Below, one piece after another: positions 45,094-47,466 of a stretch of 47,466 bases of DNA. A program made the translations under genes and the position numbers. Origin of the DNA: Wuchereria bancrofti (lineage: Eukaryota; Nematoda; Chromadorea; Rhabditida; Onchocercidae). The notes under the pieces were generated by a model. That model searched no databases. It was not told where the DNA came from and worked only from the letters and a program-made list of their open reading frames with translations. The stretch is taken from assembly GCA_005281725.1 (NCBI GenBank), contig SSBO01000014.1, positions 541,045-588,510 on the forward strand. Direction: 5' to 3'. The number at the start of each line of letters is the position of its first letter. Position 1 is the first letter of the stretch.

Positions 45094-46622
45094 TCAACCT
45101 TGAAACTGAACAAATGACATATTATTAATAGTGTCCGCGACCATTTCAACGGCACGCAATATTTGCGACATCGCTTGTGCACTGTTCATTTGATCCGTGT
45201 GAACTTTTTGAAGAATTAAATGAATTCCGTCGGAAACCGCACCTAGTGTCTCCTTAATTGCTCGTATATCGTCTGAAATTCCGTTGCACCAACATGTTGA
45301 AGGTGGCGGATTATACAGCGGCATATCTGAAGGTTGACAATTTTATGAAATTTTTTTTTCATCAACTCATAGAATAATAGGAAATTCTTTGCGTATAACA
45401 TACATATGGGGCGGTTCACACTGCCGATCACTACTGGATGTGTCACATTCGGACGGCAGGTGTGAGCCATTATTGTATACGGTTGTTGCACGTGAGGACG
45501 GTTCGGTTGATCGATGACAACATTCGCTGGAGCATCCTCAACGTTGCTAACTGGCGGAACACCTAAACGTTTACCAAAAAGTGGCCATTCTTATCTATTA
45601 TTATTACCTAGATTATTCGATCGTTTTCACACTTTGCAACACTTTTTCCAACTCATTTAGTAATGGCCTTTACTGACGCTTAGACTTGTACGTGTTTCGA
45701 CCTAGTTCTTTCATTCTTCAATTAAATACACGTGTATACATGTTTCAATTAAATACACGTGTATACATGTTTCAATGTGTCGCACGTAATGTTTGTTATA
45801 CGTGCATACAAATAATATCTTCAAAGTAATAGTAATAAAATTGAAAGTGGAAAGACAAACCAGTATTATTCGAGTTATTGTTTGGGATTCGGTTCTTTTT
45901 TGTTGCGTTAAAAGCATGTGGCTTGGAACGTACTATACGTGTATCATCTATAAAGAAGATATGACACTTTAAAATTTCAGATGAAAGATTTTTTTTCGGG
46001 ATCATTTCCATTTTTCGTTTCTTTATGCGTACCACAGCTTATCTTAGATAACTGTATATAATAGATAAATGTTATATTTTTGTTAAAATATCAAAACTAT
46101 TTTTGAAATAGTTGAAGCACTTATTTCGTTTTCGTTTGACACGAAAAGAAGTTAAATTAAATAATTTTTACCGTCAATAAAGCGTACTACTTCACTATTG
46201 CCCGCACGAGCTGCAATATTTCCGGTCTCTTGTTTACCTGACATTCCTAAAAATGCATTTGAATCATTTCCAGGTAATACAAAATACTGTAGATAGTAAA
46301 TCCTTTTCTTATTTCCGCCTTTTAAGCTAATAACCTCCATCCACTTCACTGTAAAACAATCCTTAAGTATATATGAACAAAAATATAGGATCACCTATCC
46401 TAATTTCACCATTACCAAACAATAACACTTCCATCCCAGTTATGAAGTATAAATATGAGTCGATAAATTTGCATATGATAACGTTCTCCTTACTGTCTTC
46501 TATTGATATCTTGAATTTGCTTCCTGGTTGGTTGTTGTACAGTTAGTGATTTAGAATTTAGAGAGCGTAACATCTGCCATTAACTCTCGCAGGGATAAAG
46601 AATATGGTTCAAATACACGCAT
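45094..46622 (-). CDS. unrecognised 272-aa protein with C-terminal helical region
   Basis: Six exons in transcript order: 46622-46585, 46519-46395, 46348-46172, 45947-45861, 45562-45404 and 45326-45094. They total 819 nt, 272 aa, in phase. Residues about 13-95 alternate short hydrophobic strands and charged turns (DSKENVIICKFIDSYLYFIT, then GNGEIRIVKWMEVISLKGGN, then KKRIYYLQYFVLPGN), suggesting a small beta-rich domain. Residues about 115-195 are Asn/Pro-rich and probably disordered. The last 70 residues (DDIRAIKETLGAVSDGIHLI and on) form a likely amphipathic helix or coiled coil. No signal peptide or membrane segment is visible. I do not recognise the family. Exons 3-6 are firm. The first junction (donor GTTAAT, acceptor GGAAG, 65-nt intron) is weak, and translation could instead start at the Met at 46434. 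Confidence 0.65.
45717..45774. repeat. 26-bp tandem repeat with palindromic core
   Basis: Two exact 26-bp units, at 45717-45742 and 45743-45768, plus a few bases of a third. Each holds the palindrome TACACGTGTA, which contains a CACGTG E-box core. It lies in an intron of the 272-aa gene. Confidence 0.9.
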
Positions 46623-46958
46623 GGTTGTCGGAAGAAGATAAGTTGACCTGCAACACTTCCTAAATGTACTCTTTGAATATCATTCTAAGGTGACAAGTGT
46701 AAATAACTTTTATTTTGTGTGTTTGTCAGTTATAGTAAAAAGTGATTAATCAGCAGTTTTCGAACTGCATTCGTAGTGGCAAAGGAAAACAGTTTAAATT
46801 ATGTATATACAGCTTCGATAAACTTCTTATCGATGTGAAAGAGTGATTTATCCATTATTTCATAGCATTTTTCACGATAGCGCACCTGACGAGTCGAATT
46901 TCTGCAATTGATGAAAGGTTGAATTTTTTTTCCTCTTTTTGTTCACTGGGACAAAATA

Positions 46959-47380
46959 ATGAGGATAACTTTGGTACAAATAAAAATAAAAATAAAGATA
47001 ATTTTATTGGTATCAGAATATTTTAGTCTTTTTTACAAAAGGAACTTCACTCTATACATGTAAACTGCAGTGGATAAGGACTGGCCACATATTTTTGAGA
47101 CTTACTTATGACCAACAGGATGGAGATTTGAATGTATTCGTTGGCCACGTTAGAGGATTAAAGATCATTAACGGTCAAGCACCAGATTCTTACGTCAAAA
47201 CGTGAGTCATTTACAATTATATTTTTGATCATCTGATTTACACATAGAAATGTTGCGTGTTTTAACGGAGGTTTTCTTAAATTTGGTTGTTACAGATATC
47301 TACGCCCCGACCCGCAAAGAAGTTCAAAACGAAAAACGCATGTCGTTAAAAATACTCAAATGCCAACATTTAATGAGGAG
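46959..47380 (+). CDS. C2-domain protein, partial (runs out of window)
   Basis: Two firm exons: 47071-47201 (TGCAG before, GTGAGT after) and 47296-47380 (TTACAG before, GTTTGT after). They join in phase. They encode WIRTGHIFLRLTYDQQDGDL, then NVFVGHVRGLKIINGQAPDS, YVKTYLRPDPQRSSKRKTHV, and VKNTQMPTFNEE. This is the first half of a C2 lipid-binding domain: the initial strands, the PDSYVKTYL strand, a basic SKRKT strand and the (N)PTFNEE motif. The usual DPYV Asp of the calcium loop is present (PDSYV), but other calcium-binding positions are not all visible. The SKRKT...PTFNE wording resembles C2 domains of class II PI3-kinases, rabphilin and RIM proteins, and the protein is not identified further. 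A possible first exon (ATG at 46959, MRITL, then a GTACAA donor) fits in phase but is weakly supported. Confidence 0.7.
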
Positions 47381-47466
47381 GTTTGTAGCTACAGTTTAAG
47401 CATTATTTCGAAACCGATAGTTTAGCTATTAGAAGGATTAAAATTGGTTTAATGATTAACATTTTT

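Noticed and set aside
1..47466. CRISPR arrays, rRNA, bacterial operons, transposase genes
   Set aside because: No regularly spaced direct repeats, rRNA-like sequence, ribosome-binding sites or transposase-like ORFs were seen. The window is eukaryotic and spliced.

Overview
This window looks like nuclear DNA of a nematode, most likely a filarial or other clade III parasite. The sequence is very AT-rich. Coding DNA is split into many short exons (30-233 nt) joined at GT...(T)nCAG borders. Several genes carry a splice acceptor 8-20 nt upstream of their ATG, the pattern expected for spliced-leader trans-splicing. The recognisable proteins are animal ones: Sec15/EXOC6, UCP4 and a haspin-family kinase homologue. 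The species is not determined. All gene models were built by hand from splice borders and protein patterns. Where a model is called complete, the exon lengths sum to a multiple of three and the frame stays open from ATG to stop.

Layout, left to right. 1-6829: a poly-C tract, then AT-rich non-coding DNA. 6850-9339 (+): a divergent chromodomain protein. 9340-13205: mostly non-coding, with one possible terminal exon. 13206-17093 (-): a predicted exported protein with a lustrin/WR1-like cysteine module and a PEBP-like region. 17775-22668 (-): Sec15/EXOC6, 20 exons, 837 aa, complete. 24502-26621 (-): UCP4 mitochondrial carrier, 9 exons, 316 aa, complete. 27543-28159 (-): a candidate small secreted peptide gene. 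29.1-34.9 kb: a repeat-rich block with two diverged segmental duplications. 35255-38947 (-): a haspin-family protein, 12 exons, 453 aa, probably a pseudokinase. About 40.0-40.35 kb (+): a decayed inverted copy of haspin exons 3-4. 43582-43893 (+): a candidate two-exon micro-gene. 44612-46622 (-): an unrecognised 272-aa protein and a small ORF beside it. 46959-end (+): the start of a C2-domain gene that leaves the window.

The genes do not form one pathway. Sec15 acts in exocytosis, UCP4 in mitochondrial transport, and haspin and chromodomain proteins in chromatin. Four consecutive minus-strand genes (haspin-like, UCP4, Sec15, exported protein) are separated by roughly 0.7-9 kb, so operon linkage is possible only for the closer pairs and is not shown.

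The most interesting items are the haspin homologue that has lost its glycine loop, its helix-C Glu and its metal-binding Asp; the inverted exon relic of that gene about 1 kb upstream of its start; the paired segmental duplications at 30-35 kb; and the unknown 272-aa protein near the right end.
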